Below are positions 7,835 through 18,663 of a stretch of 64,000 nt of DNA, in pieces. The notes beneath the pieces were generated by a model. The model saw only the letters and a list, made by a program, of their open reading frames with translations, was not told the DNA's origin and searched no databases. The translations under genes and the position numbers were made by a program. Every line of letters starts with the position of its first letter. The first letter of the stretch is position 1. Source of the stretch: Intrasporangiaceae bacterium (lineage in GTDB: Bacteria > Actinomycetota > Actinomycetes > Actinomycetales > Dermatophilaceae); the NCBI GenBank assembly GCA_021324575.1, contig JAJPIW010000021.1:62001-126000 (forward strand), read 5' to 3'.

Positions 7835-8866
7835 ATGACAACGACAGACGAGCCAGACGTCGTGGCGGCCACGACGAGCTGGAACCGTTTCCAGCTCGAG
7901 CGCGACGGCGACACCGTCACCGAAGCCGGAATCGAGGCGATCTATCGGGACGTCGTCGCCTTCACCGCCCCAGGACGCGCCATGCTCGTCGACCGGGGAC
8001 ACGCCCCGGCGGCCGTCGACCGAGCGATCCAGGTCCTGCACTGGCGCGGGCTGATCGACGCGACCGACCCCGAGGAGATCAGCGTCGCACCGCCTGACAT
8101 CGCGCTGCCCACGTTCGCGACCGCCCTGGAGCGTCAGGCCCGGGCCGTCCGTCAGGATGCGGGCGCCCTCGCCCACGCCTACCACGCAGCCCGGGCGGAT
8201 CTGGACCTACCCGGCTCGACCGCACACGTCCGTTCCCTGCACTCGGTCGAGGAGATCACGGCCGTGGCCCAGAAGATCGAGGCCAACGTGCAGCGCAGCC
8301 TGCTCGCCATGCTCGCCGGCGGCCCCCGCCTCGAGCTGCTCGTCGCCGGTGCCCACGAGCAGGTCGAGGTCCCTCCGGACCACGACGACATCGAGCGGGT
8401 CGTCGTGGTCAACGCGACGGCCTTCGACGTCCCCGGCGCCGCCGAGGACTTCATGGACCGGGCCGGAGTCGGCTACGACCTACGGGTCGCGAGCGACCTA
8501 CCGTTCAACGCGCTCATCGTCGACTCCCAGGCAGCGGTCATCGACTGCACCAACCTCGACGCGTCCGGGACGGGCTCACTGTTCGTCCAGGACCCCGTCC
8601 TGGTGCGGACCATCGAGGAGCTCATCCGCCGGATCCACCACCAGGCGGCGCCGCTTCGCACCACCCTCCCTCCCGACGACCTGGCGGCTCGCGACCGGCT
8701 CGTCCTCACCCTCCTCGCAGCCGGCACGACCGACACCGTGATCGCCCGGCAGGCTCGCGTCTCCGAGCGCACCGTGCAGCGGGTGATCGCCGGCCTCATG
8801 CAACAGCTCGACGCGACGACCCGCTTCCAGGCCGGGGCCAACGCCGTCCGGGCGGGCCTGATCTGA
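7835..8866 (+). CDS. LuxR-type helix-turn-helix regulator with N-terminal winged-helix-like region
   Basis: The product has 343 residues. The N-terminus (about residues 25-85) resembles a winged-helix domain (EAIYRDVVAFTAPGRAMLVDRG). The middle part looks like a phospholipase D-like or TrmB-type sensor fold with a VASDLPFNALIVDS block. The last 60 residues form a LuxR-type HTH (RDRLVLTLLAAGTTDTVIARQARVSERTVQRVIAGLMQQL). The regulator at 13302 has the same overall plan. Start: ATG at 7835 behind GGAGGGG. Target and ligand are unknown. Flanking palindromes suggest self-regulation. Confidence 0.75.
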   Translation: MTTTDEPDVVAATTSWNRFQLERDGDTVTEAGIEAIYRDVVAFTAPGRAMLVDRGHAPAAVDRAIQVLHWRGLIDATDPEEISVAPPDIALPTFATALERQARAVRQDAGALAHAYHAARADLDLPGSTAHVRSLHSVEEITAVAQKIEANVQRSLLAMLAGGPRLELLVAGAHEQVEVPPDHDDIERVVVVNATAFDVPGAAEDFMDRAGVGYDLRVASDLPFNALIVDSQAAVIDCTNLDASGTGSLFVQDPVLVRTIEELIRRIHHQAAPLRTTLPPDDLAARDRLVLTLLAAGTTDTVIARQARVSERTVQRVIAGLMQQLDATTRFQAGANAVRAGLI

Positions 8867-8930
8867 TGGTCCCGGGCCCCGGGTCGTAGACTCGTGGATT
8901 CCGCGAACTCCGGCGAAAGAGCCAGCAGCC

Positions 8931-11132
8931 TTGACCAGCACCACCGACGTGACGACGGGGTCCACCGCCGACCTCATCGCCCACGAGATCGCCGTCGAGC
9001 AAGCCCACGTCGACCGAGTCCACCGGGAGCTCGCCAAGGCCACCGAGCGGGCCAACAGCGTCGAGGCCGACGGACTGGCCCGTGGGCGCACCGACCGGGT
9101 CGGTGACGTGCGCGACGAGGAGATCACCGGCCTCTTCGAACGCGATGCCCTCGTGTATGCCGCGGCGCGGCGTCGCTTCACCATCGAGAACCAGTACGAG
9201 GGTCTCGTCTTCGGCCGCCTCGACCTGGACAGCGACCCTCGCGAGGTGCGGCACATCGGCCGGCTCGGCGTCCGCGACGACGACTACGAGCCGCTCGTCG
9301 TCGACTGGCGGGCGCCGGCTGCCGCTGCCTTCTACCGGGCCACGCCGGTCGAGCCGATGGGCGTCATCCGCCGGCGCGTGCTGCGGTCGCGCGGCGAGAC
9401 GGTGATCGGCGTCGAGGACGACCTCATGGTCCCCGAGGCTCCCGACGACCTCGTCGTCGTGGGCGACGGCGCGCTGATGGCCGCCCTGACCCGCAGTCGT
9501 GGCGCTCAGATGCGCGACATCGTCGCGACCATCCAGCGCCACCAGGACGAGGCGATCCGGGCTCCCGCCCGCGGCATCACCGAGATCACCGGCGGCCCCG
9601 GCACCGGCAAGACCGTCGTCGCGCTGCACCGCGCGGCATACCTCCTGTACTCCGAGCGACGCCGCTTCGAGAACGGCGGCATCCTCGTCGTCGGACCGTC
9701 CGCCGCCTACACGGCATACATCGAGCGTGTCCTGCCCTCCCTCGGCGAGGAGTCGGTGGCCCTGCGGGCTCTCGGGGACCTCGTCGACGGCATCACCGCG
9801 ACCCGCGTCGACCGACCCGAGGTGGCTGCCATCAAGGGGTCGCCGCGGATCCGCCGCGTCCTCGGCCGGCTCGTGAGCGACGACCCGGACGACGCGCCGC
9901 GCGAGTTCCGGGCGTTCGTCGCCGGCCGGGCGATCCGGATCGACCACCCGACCCTGCGCCGGGTCCGGGCCCAGGTGCTCCGCGGCCACAGCCACAACCT
10001 GGCCACCCAGCCCGCCCGAATGGCCCTGCGCGACGTCGCCTGGGCACAGAACCGCGAGGGCGACCGCGTCCAGTTCCACGACGCGTGGGAGTCCTCGATG
10101 GACGTCGACCGGTTCATGGCGGCATGGTGGCCGCAGATCGACCCTCGCGAGCCGCTGCTGCGGCTCGCCGACACCGAAGCGGCGTATGCCGTGTCGCGCG
10201 GAGTCCTCACCCAGGACGAGGCGGCGGCGCTGGCCCGGTCGATGGCCGAGACCCTGGAGGCCGGGGCGTGGACGGTCTCCGACGTGGCACTCATCGACGA
10301 TCTCCTCGGTCGGCTCGGCACCGTGCAGGAGGCGACCGAGGAGGATGACGAGCGCGGCTTCTATGACATCGAGCTGCTCGACGACGTCGCGTCGCACGGT
10401 GTCAACGAGGTCCGGCTCAGCAGTGACGTCCGGCCGGTCCGCACCGTCGACGGCCGCCGGGTGACGCCGGCCGACCCTCGAGAGCGGCTGCTCCACGGCC
10501 GGATCGACCGGCCCGCGCAGTATGCCCACGTCCTCGTCGACGAGGCCCAGGACCTCTCGCCCATGCAGTGGCGGATGGTCGGCCTGCGGGGCCGTACCGC
10601 CTCGTGGACCGTGGTCGGCGATGCCGCCCAGGCATCCTGGCCGGACCAGATGGAGGCCGACGCCGCGCGACGCGACGCCTACGGGCGGCAGGAGGTGCGC
10701 CGCTTCCACATGGACACCAACTACCGCAACGCTCGCGAGATCTTCGACTACGCCCGCGACGTCATCCTGCCCGTGGTCCCCGACGCCGACATCCCGCAGG
10801 CGGTCCGCGAGACCGGCGTCGCGCCCTACCTGCGCGAGCTGGGCCACGACGTCGCCCGGGCCGTCCGGGATGCCGTGGACCTGCTCCTCACTGAGGTGGA
10901 GGGCTCGATCGCCGTCATCACCCCGCTGCGCCACGCGCAGGCCATCGCCGGGATCCGCGACCTGCCCGACCGGGTCGTCGTCATCGACCCGCTGTCGACC
11001 AAGGGCCTGGAGTACGACGCGACCGTCATCGTCGACCCCGAGGCGATCATCGAGGAGTCCCCGGGCGGCATACGGGTCCTCTACGTCGCTCTCACCCGGG
11101 CCGCGCACCGGATGGTCGTCCTCACCAGGTAG
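8931..11132 (+). CDS. helR: HelD/HelR-type RNA polymerase recycling ATPase
   Basis: The product is a 733-residue superfamily 1 helicase-like ATPase. It has an N-terminal coiled-coil, Walker A GGPGTGKTVVALH near residue 222, Walker B-type VDEAQDLSPMQW, and the late motifs GDAAQASWP, STKGLEYDATV and YVALTRA. Domain order fits actinobacterial HelR/HelD, which binds and dissociates stalled RNA polymerase and in Streptomyces can confer rifamycin tolerance. The start is TTG at 8931, with GAAAGAG about ten bases upstream. I saw no 19-bp rifamycin-associated palindrome in its promoter. A terminator follows at 11289. Confidence 0.88.
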   Translation: MTSTTDVTTGSTADLIAHEIAVEQAHVDRVHRELAKATERANSVEADGLARGRTDRVGDVRDEEITGLFERDALVYAAARRRFTIENQYEGLVFGRLDLDSDPREVRHIGRLGVRDDDYEPLVVDWRAPAAAAFYRATPVEPMGVIRRRVLRSRGETVIGVEDDLMVPEAPDDLVVVGDGALMAALTRSRGAQMRDIVATIQRHQDEAIRAPARGITEITGGPGTGKTVVALHRAAYLLYSERRRFENGGILVVGPSAAYTAYIERVLPSLGEESVALRALGDLVDGITATRVDRPEVAAIKGSPRIRRVLGRLVSDDPDDAPREFRAFVAGRAIRIDHPTLRRVRAQVLRGHSHNLATQPARMALRDVAWAQNREGDRVQFHDAWESSMDVDRFMAAWWPQIDPREPLLRLADTEAAYAVSRGVLTQDEAAALARSMAETLEAGAWTVSDVALIDDLLGRLGTVQEATEEDDERGFYDIELLDDVASHGVNEVRLSSDVRPVRTVDGRRVTPADPRERLLHGRIDRPAQYAHVLVDEAQDLSPMQWRMVGLRGRTASWTVVGDAAQASWPDQMEADAARRDAYGRQEVRRFHMDTNYRNAREIFDYARDVILPVVPDADIPQAVRETGVAPYLRELGHDVARAVRDAVDLLLTEVEGSIAVITPLRHAQAIAGIRDLPDRVVVIDPLSTKGLEYDATVIVDPEAIIEESPGGIRVLYVALTRAAHRMVVLTR

Positions 11133-11288
11133 GTCCGAATAGTCCGATGTCGGCAGAACGGGTGAGTTTTCCGCCGATTCACTGACACCAATGGGCCGCC
11201 ATGACATGGTGAAGGTCATCCGACGCACGGATGAAATCGGCCGCCGCGGGAGTCCCCCTCCCCCCACCTGCACTCTCGTGGGCGGCCA

Positions 11289-11330
11289 CGGGGACGTCCA
11301 CCCTTCGGGGTCGGGCGTCCCCGGCTTTTC
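11289..11330 (+). terminator. Rho-independent terminator with UUCG loop downstream of helR
   Basis: GGGGACG and CGTCCCC form the base of a stem. An internal bulge and a CCC-TTCG-GGG tetraloop cap follow, then GGCTTTTCC. The 223-bp region from 11133 to 11355 shows no gene and otherwise only G/C-rich spacer. Confidence 0.7.
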
Positions 11331-11355
11331 CCCACTTGCACGGCGGGGGCGCCCG

Positions 11356-11939
11356 TCAGCGGGCGAGAACCTCCTTGAGCAGCGCCCGCCAGGGGTCCAC
11401 CGTCTCCGCCCGCGACCAGGAGGCGCCGGCGCGGACCTCCTCCACCACCCTGTCCGTCTCCGTCTCGGCCCCGGCGATGACCTCGGCCGGATAACCCAGC
11501 TCGACCTGGTGGTCGGCGAACTCGTCCCGGTCGTCGACCCACACCCCGCTCCCGTCGAACGGGTCGATGACGTCCAGGTCGAGGTCGACGGCGGTCAGCA
11601 GCGCGCTCCCGTCGTGGGTCCACCCGGTGCCGGTGACGATGTCGCAGTACAGCCGGAACTCCAGCTCCGGGTGCGGCTCGTAGAACATCGCCGTGAACCC
11701 TCGGTCCCTCGGAACGAGGAGCACGTTGTCGGTCACCGAGACGAAGCTCGCCGGACCACCGGACCACTCGTTGCCGACCGGGTCGCCGAGCCAGTGGCCG
11801 TGCTCGTCGGACCCGAGCCACAGCAGCGCGCCGGTGTGGTGCCGTCGGTCGCCCCACTTGGTGTAGGCGCAGCGGACCAGGTCACCCACCCGGAGCCGGG
11901 CCAACGGCGGGTCGTATGCCGGGTGCTCGGCCGCTCCCA

Positions 11940-11940
<1 letters not shown>
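11356..11940 (-). CDS. DUF402 (FomD-like barrel) protein
   Basis: The 194-residue protein carries the DUF402 core: EFRLYCDIVTG, the acidic run DLDLDVI, and VDDRDEFADHQ near the C-terminus. These acidic residues bind metal in characterised members, which act as nucleoside di/triphosphate hydrolases. The start ATG at 11940 shares its A with the purA stop (TGATG), so it is translationally coupled to purA. Its role next to purA could be nucleotide housekeeping (inference). Confidence 0.82.
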
Positions 11941-13235
<1,295 letters not shown>

Positions 13236-13262
13236 TCACACAGCGTCCTCGCAACAGCGGGC

Positions 13263-13289
13263 GAGGACCCAGTCGGTCGGCGGGTCCTC
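13263..13289 (-). terminator. Hairpin between LuxR-type regulator and purA
   Basis: GAGGACCC (13263-13270) pairs with GGGTCCTC (13282-13289) across 11 nt. It lies directly downstream of the regulator ending at 13302 and upstream of purA on the same strand. No T-tract. Confidence 0.5.
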
Positions 13290-13301
13290 TGCCCCTCAAC
13301 C

Positions 13302-14156
13302 CTAGTGCGAACGGACCCGGCGGGGCATCGGGACACTGGCGTGCGGGTCGATCAGGCCGGCGGCCACCACCGCAGCGCCGAGCTGGTAGCGCGTGTCGAC
13401 CCCGTGCACGTCCATGAGCCGGGCGATCCGGCGCCGGACGGTCCGCAGCCCCCACCCGAGGTACCGGGCGATCGCCTCGTCCTTCATCCCGAGGGCGAGC
13501 AGCTCGAGGAGCTGGAGGTCGGCGTCCCGGTCGGTGCCGGCGTGCTGGACCGGAAGACCTGCACCGTATGCCGCCTCGAACAGTGCCGTGAACGCCGCGA
13601 CGAGCATGGGGTTGCGGATCAGGACGTAGCCGGACTGCACGTCTGCCCACGTCTCGGTCGCGATCACGGCATACGAACCGAAGACTCCGAACTCGGTCGG
13701 GGGGTTGATCCCGACCCGCTGCTCCTCGCCGATCTTGGCGTACATCGCCATCCAGCGACGCCCCGAGGCCGACTCGGCGACGCTGGTCGAGTACAGGGTC
13801 TGCTGGACCATGCCGGCGGCCAGCTGCTGCTGGGTCGCTCGGTAGATGGCGTCGTCGACTCCCGGACCCTCGTCGACGGTGAGGGTGACCGACCGGACCG
13901 GGCCGCCGCTCGCCTCCATCAGCCGCTCGACCTCGGCCGAGGCCTGGTCAGCCGGGATCCGCTGGATGCCGGCCCCCGTTCCGGTCTCCTCCGCGGCCTC
14001 GGCCGGCAGGAGCGAACGGAGCCGGAGAACACCCGAGCGCATGTCGAGAAGGGAGGCCCGGCGCTGCTCGAGCTGGGCGTACTCGCGGTCGATGATCAGG
14101 CTGAGCTCGCGGATCGACTCGCCGGGGGTCCGGTCGCCCACAGGGTCGCTCGTCAT
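13302..14156 (-). CDS. LuxR-type helix-turn-helix regulator
   Basis: The 284-residue protein has an N-terminal helical segment (SLIIDREYAQLEQRRASLLD), a central sensor-like region and a C-terminal LuxR HTH (LELLALGMKDEAIARYLGWGLRTVRRRIARLM). The overall plan repeats that of the regulator at 7835, though N-terminal sequences differ. The ATG at 14156 overlaps the stop of a short upstream frame (ATGA), suggesting coupling to a leader peptide. Ligand and targets are unknown. Confidence 0.75.
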   Translation of the reverse strand: MTSDPVGDRTPGESIRELSLIIDREYAQLEQRRASLLDMRSGVLRLRSLLPAEAAEETGTGAGIQRIPADQASAEVERLMEASGGPVRSVTLTVDEGPGVDDAIYRATQQQLAAGMVQQTLYSTSVAESASGRRWMAMYAKIGEEQRVGINPPTEFGVFGSYAVIATETWADVQSGYVLIRNPMLVAAFTALFEAAYGAGLPVQHAGTDRDADLQLLELLALGMKDEAIARYLGWGLRTVRRRIARLMDVHGVDTRYQLGAAVVAAGLIDPHASVPMPRRVRSH

Positions 14157-14218
14157 GGCGTCGACAGGCCCCTCTGGAAGGCCCGGACATCGTCCATCTG
14201 GACACCAATCACTGTCAC
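14153..14218 (-). CDS. Candidate 21-codon leader peptide coupled to the regulator
   Basis: On the minus strand TAACAT (14231-14226) is followed by seven bases and a GTG at 14218. That frame encodes VTVIGVQMDDVRAFQRGLSTP and ends in a TGA overlapping the regulator ATG. The frame stays open further upstream (ATG at 14278, 41 residues). No family is recognised. The -10 spacing and ATGA overlap are the only support. Confidence 0.3.
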   Translation of the reverse strand: MTVIGVQMDDVRAFQRGLSTP

Positions 14219-14544
14219 GGTTGGCATGTTAGTGCCATTGGCAGCCAAGAGCCGGACATCCCGTGATCCGGAAGGCATGATGGCACCGCCGGCCCCGAAG
14301 TAGCAGGGGACAACGCGGGTCGGCCGTTCGGCGCAGACGAAGCGCCGGCTCCTGGCAGGGGGCACATCGGCGGAGGCTCGATCCAAGGATCAGGGCCTCC
14401 GCCGAACCAGTTCCAGCGCCTGAGCAGGCGTCCAACGGGGCCAGATCCAGCGCACGCCGAGGCCCGTCAACCGGGCCAAGTCGATGCCGACGCCGTTGTC
14501 GGCACCGACGCCCTGGGTGCCGGGGATGCTGGGCCGTGGGGGGA
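14219..14544. other. Gene-poor gap between DUF3151 gene and LuxR-type regulator
   Basis: Apart from the terminator-like hairpin at 14369-14403 and the candidate promoter near 14226, I see no supported gene here. Long open frames in this stretch are shadows with unbiased third positions. Confidence 0.5.
14369..14403 (-). terminator. Composite hairpin downstream of the fba/DUF3151 unit
   Basis: GGCGGAGGC (14369-14377) pairs with GCCTCCGCC (14395-14403), with an inner GATCC-AA-GGATC hairpin. It follows the DUF3151 gene, which ends at 14545, so it plausibly terminates the fba operon. Confidence 0.55.
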
Positions 14545-14946
14545 CTAGAGACCCAGCTCCCGGGCTGCCTCCGCCGACGATGCGCGGAGGAACTCGGTGC
14601 AGCGGTCGTGCTCCTCGTCGTCACCGATGGCGGCCGAGGCGTTGGCGAGCGCGGCGAGGGCTCGCAGGAACCCGCGGTTGGGCTCGTGGCTCCACGGTAC
14701 CGGGCCCTGGCCCCGCCAGCCGGACCGACGCAGGGCATCGAGCCCCCGGTGGTAGCCGGTGCGCGCGTAAGCGTAGGACTCGACGTCGCGCCCGTCGTCG
14801 AGCGCCTCCTCGGCCAGCGTCGCCCAGGCCAGCGAGGAGGCCGGGAACGCGCGAGCCGCAGCCTCCGCGGCATACCCCTGCTCGAGGGCCGCGGCGGCGG
14901 GGTCGACGGGCAGGAAGGTCTCGGGGATGCCGAGCAGGTCAGTCAC
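14545..14946 (-). CDS. DUF3151 protein downstream of fba
   Basis: The 133-residue soluble protein has TPR-like helices. Conserved features include the LLGIPETFLP start, the alanine-rich WATLAEEAL helix, YAYARTGYHRGLDALRRSGWRG, and PWSHEPNRGFLRALAAL. This family is almost always next to class II aldolase in actinobacteria, as here (18-bp gap). Function is not established. Confidence 0.85.
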   Translation of the reverse strand: MTDLLGIPETFLPVDPAAAALEQGYAAEAAARAFPASSLAWATLAEEALDDGRDVESYAYARTGYHRGLDALRRSGWRGQGPVPWSHEPNRGFLRALAALANASAAIGDDEEHDRCTEFLRASSAEAARELGL

Positions 14947-14964
14947 AGTGTTCCGACGCCCCGC

Positions 14965-15996
<1,032 letters not shown>

Positions 15997-16049
15997 CGGG
16001 AACTCCTCGTTGAGGTGGCGTCGGTCGGGCATCCGTCAGGGTGAATGTG

Positions 16050-16069
16050 CCCGTGATCTTCGTCACGGG
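16050..16069. promoter_or_regulatory. Inverted repeat upstream of fba
   Basis: CCCGTGA and TCACGGG flank the 6-nt loop TCTTCG, about 55 bp before the fba start. It could be an operator or a hairpin in the leader. No other gene lies between 15997 and 16160. Confidence 0.4.
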
Positions 16070-16160
16070 TTCGGCGACGATCCTGCCATGCCCACTCCCT
16101 GGTTCGCCATGCCGTCCCGAGAGGTGACCGGGTCTTCGACGTCCCCGGGGCGGGCGTCGC

Positions 16161-16511
16161 TCAGTGGTCGGCGCGGTTCGGGTCCAGGTAGCGACCGCCC
16201 CGGATCACCCGCCACAGCCACCAGGCGATGACGATCCCGTAGACGAGCAGCTCGACGGCCCCCACCAGCGGCGGTGGGTAGAAGATGTTCCCGAGCGTCG
16301 CGGCGCAGGTGAACGACAGTGGCGCCGTGAGGACGACGAGCGGGAGGGCGGCGCCACCCGGCACCACCGGCCCGGCCGACAGGATTGCCACGACGAGGAC
16401 GACGAAGGCGATGACGACGAGCGCGAGATAGCAGCCGGCCACCTTCACGGCGAGCGCACCGCGGACGAAGCGGTCGGGCTCGGTGACGTCGTCGCGCAGC
16501 CGGTCGAACAT
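16161..16511 (-). CDS. Small membrane protein, SCO4225-like
   Basis: A 116-residue protein with three hydrophobic segments (about residues 25-48, 52-75 and 80-105) and a basic, polar C-terminal tail (RVIRGGRYLDPNRADH). It resembles the SCO4225 family of actinobacterial membrane proteins by length and layout. That assignment is tentative. The start ATG at 16511 lies 10 bp past the stop of the sigma-factor gene, so the two may be co-transcribed. Confidence 0.6.
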   Translation of the reverse strand: MFDRLRDDVTEPDRFVRGALAVKVAGCYLALVVIAFVVLVVAILSAGPVVPGGAALPLVVLTAPLSFTCAATLGNIFYPPPLVGAVELLVYGIVIAWWLWRVIRGGRYLDPNRADH

Positions 16512-16521
16512 GCGCCGAACC

Positions 16522-17838
16522 CTATCCGCCGGCAGGTTCGCTCTCGGCCAGGTCCGCCAGCCGGCTGAGCAGGTGGGCGCGTTCCACCTCGTTGCCGCAG
16601 GCGGCCACGGCCGTCTCGTATGCCGCGCGCGCACCATCACGGTCGCCGGCGCGCCACAGCAGCTCGGCCCGGACCGCCGGAAGCCGGTGGCCGTCGACCG
16701 TCACGTCGCGCAGGAGGGCCAGACCGGCGAGCGGGCCGTCGACCTCGGCGACCGCGACCGCCCGGGCCAGCCGGACGCTGGGGCTCGGGTTGAGGTCCTC
16801 CAGCACGGCATACGTCGCCGCGATCCGGTCCCAGCGGGTGTCGGCGGCCGTGGGCGCGAGTGCATGCTCGGCGGCGATGAGCGCCTGCAGGTGGTAGACC
16901 AGCGCGAGCCCGGTGGGCAGGTCCCGGCCAGCGGGGTCCGTCGTACCGGAAAGGATGTCGACGGCCTCGGCGATCTCGTCGCGGTGCCAACGAGTTCGGT
17001 CCTGGTCGGGCAGCAGGACGAGCCGGCCGTCGTCGCCACGACGGGCGTCACGCCGGGAGTGGTTCAGCAGCATGAGGGCGAGCAGCTGGTCCAGTGCCGC
17101 CGACGGATGCAGGGGACGCGCCACCCGGACGAGGCGGATCGCCTCGCCCGCGAGGTCGGCGCGCAGCAGGTCCGGCCCGCTGCCGGGCGCATAGCCGGCA
17201 GTGAAGGCGAGGTAGGCCGTCTGGGCGAGGACCTCCAGACGGGACGGCAGCGCTGAGGCGTCGGGCACGGCATACGGAATGCCGGCGGCGACGATCTTCT
17301 TCTTGGCCCGGGTGATCCGCGCGGCCATGGTCGGCTCGCTGACGAGGAACAGCCGGGCGATGTCCGCGGTCGTCACGCCGAGGACGAACCGCAGCGACAG
17401 CGCGCTCGCCGCCTCCGGAGCCAGGGCCGGGTGGGCGCACAGCAGGACGAGGCGGAGCAGGTCATCGTGGACGAGGTCGCCCGGGTCGGCACGCACGCTC
17501 TGCAGCTCCTCTCGGCGCTCGGACTCGGTGAGCAGCAATGGAACTCGCCGCGCTGCCATGGCCTCGGCGCGCAGCCGGTCCAGGATCCGGCGGCGTGCTG
17601 CGGTGAGCAGCCAGGCGGCCGGGTTGTCGGGGACCCCGTCCCGCCGCCAGTGCTCGGCGGCAGCGACGAACGCCTCTGCAGCGGCGTCCTCGACGAGGTC
17701 CAGGCGACGGAACTGCGCGAGGAGGAGGGCTACAACCCGGCCCCACTCCTCGCGCATGGTCCGGGCCAGGACCGCGTCGGCGCGGGCCACAGCGTCGGTC
17801 ACAGCGTCGGTCACAGCGTCGGTCGCCGCGTCGGTCAC
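16522..17838 (-). CDS. ECF-like RNA polymerase sigma factor with C-terminal TPR-like domain (YCII-linked)
   Basis: The 438-residue protein begins with a sigma-70 region 2 (LVEDAAAEAFVAAAEHWRRDGVPDNPAAWLLTAARRRILD) and has a region 4 HTH near residue 135-165. A long helical domain (DUF6596-type) of about 240 residues follows. Such sigma factors are typically encoded with DGPF/YCII proteins, as here. The GTG at 17838 overlaps the upstream YCII stop (GTGA). The first codons lie in a 12-bp tandem repeat that offers several in-frame GTG starts. Target promoters are unknown. Confidence 0.85.
   Translation of the reverse strand: MTDAATDAVTDAVTDAVARADAVLARTMREEWGRVVALLLAQFRRLDLVEDAAAEAFVAAAEHWRRDGVPDNPAAWLLTAARRRILDRLRAEAMAARRVPLLLTESERREELQSVRADPGDLVHDDLLRLVLLCAHPALAPEAASALSLRFVLGVTTADIARLFLVSEPTMAARITRAKKKIVAAGIPYAVPDASALPSRLEVLAQTAYLAFTAGYAPGSGPDLLRADLAGEAIRLVRVARPLHPSAALDQLLALMLLNHSRRDARRGDDGRLVLLPDQDRTRWHRDEIAEAVDILSGTTDPAGRDLPTGLALVYHLQALIAAEHALAPTAADTRWDRIAATYAVLEDLNPSPSVRLARAVAVAEVDGPLAGLALLRDVTVDGHRLPAVRAELLWRAGDRDGARAAYETAVAACGNEVERAHLLSRLADLAESEPAGG
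17791..17838. repeat. Four 12-bp tandem repeats spanning the sigma-factor start
   Basis: Units start at 17791, 17803, 17815 and 17827. They encode (V/A)TDA repeats on the minus strand. Several units begin with GTG, so the repeat multiplies possible in-frame starts. Unit gain or loss would keep the frame. Confidence 0.8.
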
Positions 17839-18206
17839 GAGGTCGACGATATGGGCTCGTAGCCCTCGATCTCGATGGTCGGCCGGATCTCCACGGCATA
17901 CGAGGTCGGCAGCTGCTTGGCAACCTCGATCGCGGTATCGAGGTCGGGGAGGTCGACGAGGTAGAAGCCGCCGATCTGTTCGGTGAGCTCGACGAACGGT
18001 CCGTCGGTGACGGCCCACTCGCCGTTCGTCGCCCGGAGCGACGTCGCCGTGTCAGCCCCCGCGAGCGCGGCGCCGGAGATCTTGCGGCCACGCGCGAGCA
18101 CGGCCCGGTCGAAGGCGTGGTGAGCCTCGTGGAACGCCTGCCGCTCCTCCGGGGTCGCCTCCTCCCAGACGCTCGGGTCGGTGGCGATGAGGACGAGGTA
18201 CTCCAT
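17835..18206 (-). CDS. YCII-related (DGPF) domain protein
   Basis: A 123-residue alpha-beta barrel-type protein. It starts MEYLVLIATDP and contains the diagnostic VTDGPFVE motif and the family GGFYLVDLPDLDTAIE block. YciI-like proteins are thought to be small enzymes. Those linked to ECF sigma factors lack an assigned reaction. The gene overlaps the sigma gene by four bases (GTGA) and follows a paralog by one base, forming a three-gene operon. Confidence 0.9.
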   Translation of the reverse strand: MEYLVLIATDPSVWEEATPEERQAFHEAHHAFDRAVLARGRKISGAALAGADTATSLRATNGEWAVTDGPFVELTEQIGGFYLVDLPDLDTAIEVAKQLPTSYAVEIRPTIEIEGYEPISSTS

Positions 18207-18207
18207 G

Positions 18208-18567
18208 TCAGTCGCCCTCCCGCGTCGTCCGCCGGACCTCGACGACCCGCTCGTCGAAGGCGAGCTGGCCGCACGCCTGGAGGAGACCGGGCTCGTCGTC
18301 GGTCTCGATGACGTAGTAGCCGGAGAGCTGCTCGACGACCTCGGCGTAAGGGCCGTCGGTGACCACCGGGGTGCCGTCGGCGCCGGCGCGGACCACCTTG
18401 GCCTCGCGGCTGGGGGTCAGCGGGGAGGTGTTGAGGATCGTGTGGCCGCCCTTGGCGAGGGCTTCGTGGAAGCGGTCGTGCGCGGCATACACCGTGTTCT
18501 TCTCGGCCTCGGACTTGCGGTCCCAGACGGCCTCATCGGCTGGAATGAGGAGGAGGTAGGTGCTCAT
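18208..18567 (-). CDS. Second YCII-related (DGPF) domain protein
   Basis: A 119-residue paralog of the next gene, with MSTYLLLIPADEAVW at the start and the conserved VTDGPYAEVVEQLSGYYVIE block. The ATG at 18567 has GAAGGA six to seven bases upstream. It is probably the first gene of the sigma operon. Two adjacent paralogs suggest a duplicated or heteromeric partner. Confidence 0.9.
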   Translation of the reverse strand: MSTYLLLIPADEAVWDRKSEAEKNTVYAAHDRFHEALAKGGHTILNTSPLTPSREAKVVRAGADGTPVVTDGPYAEVVEQLSGYYVIETDDEPGLLQACGQLAFDERVVEVRRTTREGD

Positions 18568-18663
18568 GTGAGTCCTTCGCTGTGGCGGGCCGCCGGGTGC
18601 GACCTCACCACCATGACGGACGAGACTGCGCGGAATCGACAGGTGGGGTCAGGAAATCCTGAG

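Noticed and set aside
8867-8930. Rifamycin-associated element upstream of helR
   Set aside because: No 19-bp palindrome of that type is present. Only short GC-rich symmetry was seen.
8796-11273. Long 825-codon open frame antisense to helR
   Set aside because: It mirrors helR codons and translates to low-complexity Gly/Arg/Asp-rich sequence without motifs. It is a high-GC shadow, as are the large antisense frames over clpB (57158-59821) and fhs (61672-63300).
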